From contig NZ_JADNRA010000018.1 of NCBI RefSeq assembly GCF_015709525.1, positions 1 to 64,000 of the forward strand: DNA of 64,000 nucleotides, read 5' to 3'. The position numbers and the translations under genes are program-made. This document shows, piece after piece, positions 63,558 to 64,000 of the stretch (positions are counted from its first letter, which is position 1; each line of letters starts with the position of its first letter). This stretch comes from Methylocystis sp. L43. Its GTDB lineage: Bacteria > Pseudomonadota > Alphaproteobacteria > Rhizobiales > Beijerinckiaceae. The notes under the pieces were generated by a model. It was not told the origin of the DNA. It saw only the letters and a program-made list of their open reading frames with translations, and did not search any database.

Positions 63558-63582
63558 GGAACCAATCAGAACGCGGCACGTT
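63558..63582 (+). promoter_or_regulatory. EcfG general-stress promoter
   Basis: GGAAC (63558-63562), a spacer of exactly 16 bases, and CGTT (63579-63582) match the consensus GGAAC-N16/17-CGTT without mismatch. It lies 48 bases before the start of the crystallin-like gene. Confidence 0.8.
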
Positions 63583-63629
63583 AACCTGGAGATGCGGACT
63601 ATTTAAATTTCTTTTTCGGAGAGTTTGAG

Positions 63630-64000
63630 ATGAAGTCTTGCTTTACAGCGGCCGCCGTTACGGCGGCCCTCTTGTTTTTTCCGGCCAGCGCGCAAGCGAC
63701 CTGCCGGATTTTCCAGCATCGAGACTATGGCGGCTCCGGCTACACGCTTCACAATCTTGAGCGGATGAAGATGGTGCGCGGCGAAAGCCTCGGATGCACG
63801 ACGAACGGCCACGGCGGCGGGTGCGAAAGCACGATCTACAATCCGTCGTGGAACGATCATGTTTCGTCGTTCCGCGTGAAGAACGGCTGCACGCTCACAT
63901 TATGGCAGCACGTCAATCAGGGCGGCTCGAGATTTCGTTCAAACAGAAGCTACCGTTACGTCGGCGACCGCTGGAACGATCAGGCGTCTGAAGCGCTCTG
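63630..64000 (+). CDS. Secreted beta/gamma-crystallin-like protein, partial at window end
   Basis: At least 123 codons; the frame is still open at the right edge. GGAGAG at 63618-63623 is the ribosome binding site. A signal peptide (MKSCFTAAAVTAALLFFPASAQA) is followed by a domain with the beta/gamma-crystallin or peptidase-inhibitor I36-like pattern: FQHRDYGGSGYTL, YNPSWNDHVSSFRVKNGC, LWQHVNQGGSRF and YVGDRWNDQAS. The two Greek-key motifs usually bind calcium. A perfect EcfG promoter upstream implies induction in the general stress response. Confidence 0.8.
   Translation, partial: MKSCFTAAAVTAALLFFPASAQATCRIFQHRDYGGSGYTLHNLERMKMVRGESLGCTTNGHGGGCESTIYNPSWNDHVSSFRVKNGCTLTLWQHVNQGGSRFRSNRSYRYVGDRWNDQASEAL

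Noticed and set aside
1-64000. CRISPR arrays, tRNA/rRNA genes, insertion sequences, prophage or methane-oxidation genes
   Set aside because: Looked for and not seen; repeats present are palindromic intergenic units rather than spaced CRISPR repeats, and no transposase or integrase frame is present.

Overview
The window is about 64 kb of GC-rich chromosome from an alphaproteobacterium of the order Hyphomicrobiales (Rhizobiales). A Methylocystis/Methylosinus-like member of the Methylocystaceae or Beijerinckiaceae is my best guess. The lineage is inferred from family-restricted genes (DUF2093, DUF4170, DUF6101, a PmtA-type methyltransferase, a HWE/HisKA_2 kinase), the divergent yqeY/carA pair, a Zur-type palindrome, an EcfG-type stress promoter and a 6S RNA next to the folate cyclo-ligase gene. 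No methane or methanol oxidation gene is present, so the genus is not proven.

Region 1 (1-4.7 kb) is accessory: small orphan proteins, a Tat-exported GDSL hydrolase, a decayed PsiF-repeat gene, and an AT-rich two-gene module with two different SGNH-like proteins, the second a GSCFA protein. Region 2 (4.7-16 kb) begins with the most unusual gene of the window, a type II P-type cation ATPase fused through an extra membrane segment to a HlyD-like periplasmic adaptor. It continues with an ArsC-like nitrogenase-associated protein, a SIMPL protein, a GST, a GAF histidine kinase, queG, an O-antigen ligase-like protein and a WD40 protein. Region 3 (16-28 kb) is core metabolism mixed with repeats: thiD, a DUF559 nuclease gene bracketed by two copies of a composite palindromic repeat, yqeY/carA, a zinc peptidase, a mazEF pair with a perfect 31-bp operator-like palindrome, an anchored GyrI-like protein, dapF, mtaB, a sugar dehydrogenase, a PRC-barrel protein, TerC, a TPR lipoprotein and rpsU.

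Region 4 (28-32 kb) is a zinc-homeostasis locus: a Zur-box palindrome, a 58-residue membrane protein, znuC, znuB, znuA, then a CobW-family GTPase with a long histidine-rich loop. Region 5 (32-36.5 kb) is a cysQ-like/DUF4170/waaA/lpxK envelope operon. Region 6 (36.7-42.3 kb) holds two large paralogous porins flanking two small secreted proteins and a PKHD-type dioxygenase. Region 7 (42.6-54 kb) has sbcCD, an HNH endonuclease, membrane and hypothetical proteins, a RecD-like helicase, hemN and an AprI/Inh inhibitor.

Region 8 (54-64 kb) contains an extended IHF/HU-family protein, an acyl-CoA synthetase, DUF1697, a divergent AraC regulator/membrane protein pair, prs, mnmA, pmtA-like, 6S RNA plus 5-formyl-THF cyclo-ligase, and a secreted beta/gamma-crystallin-like protein under a textbook EcfG promoter that runs off the right edge. 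I saw no tRNA, rRNA, CRISPR array, insertion sequence or prophage.
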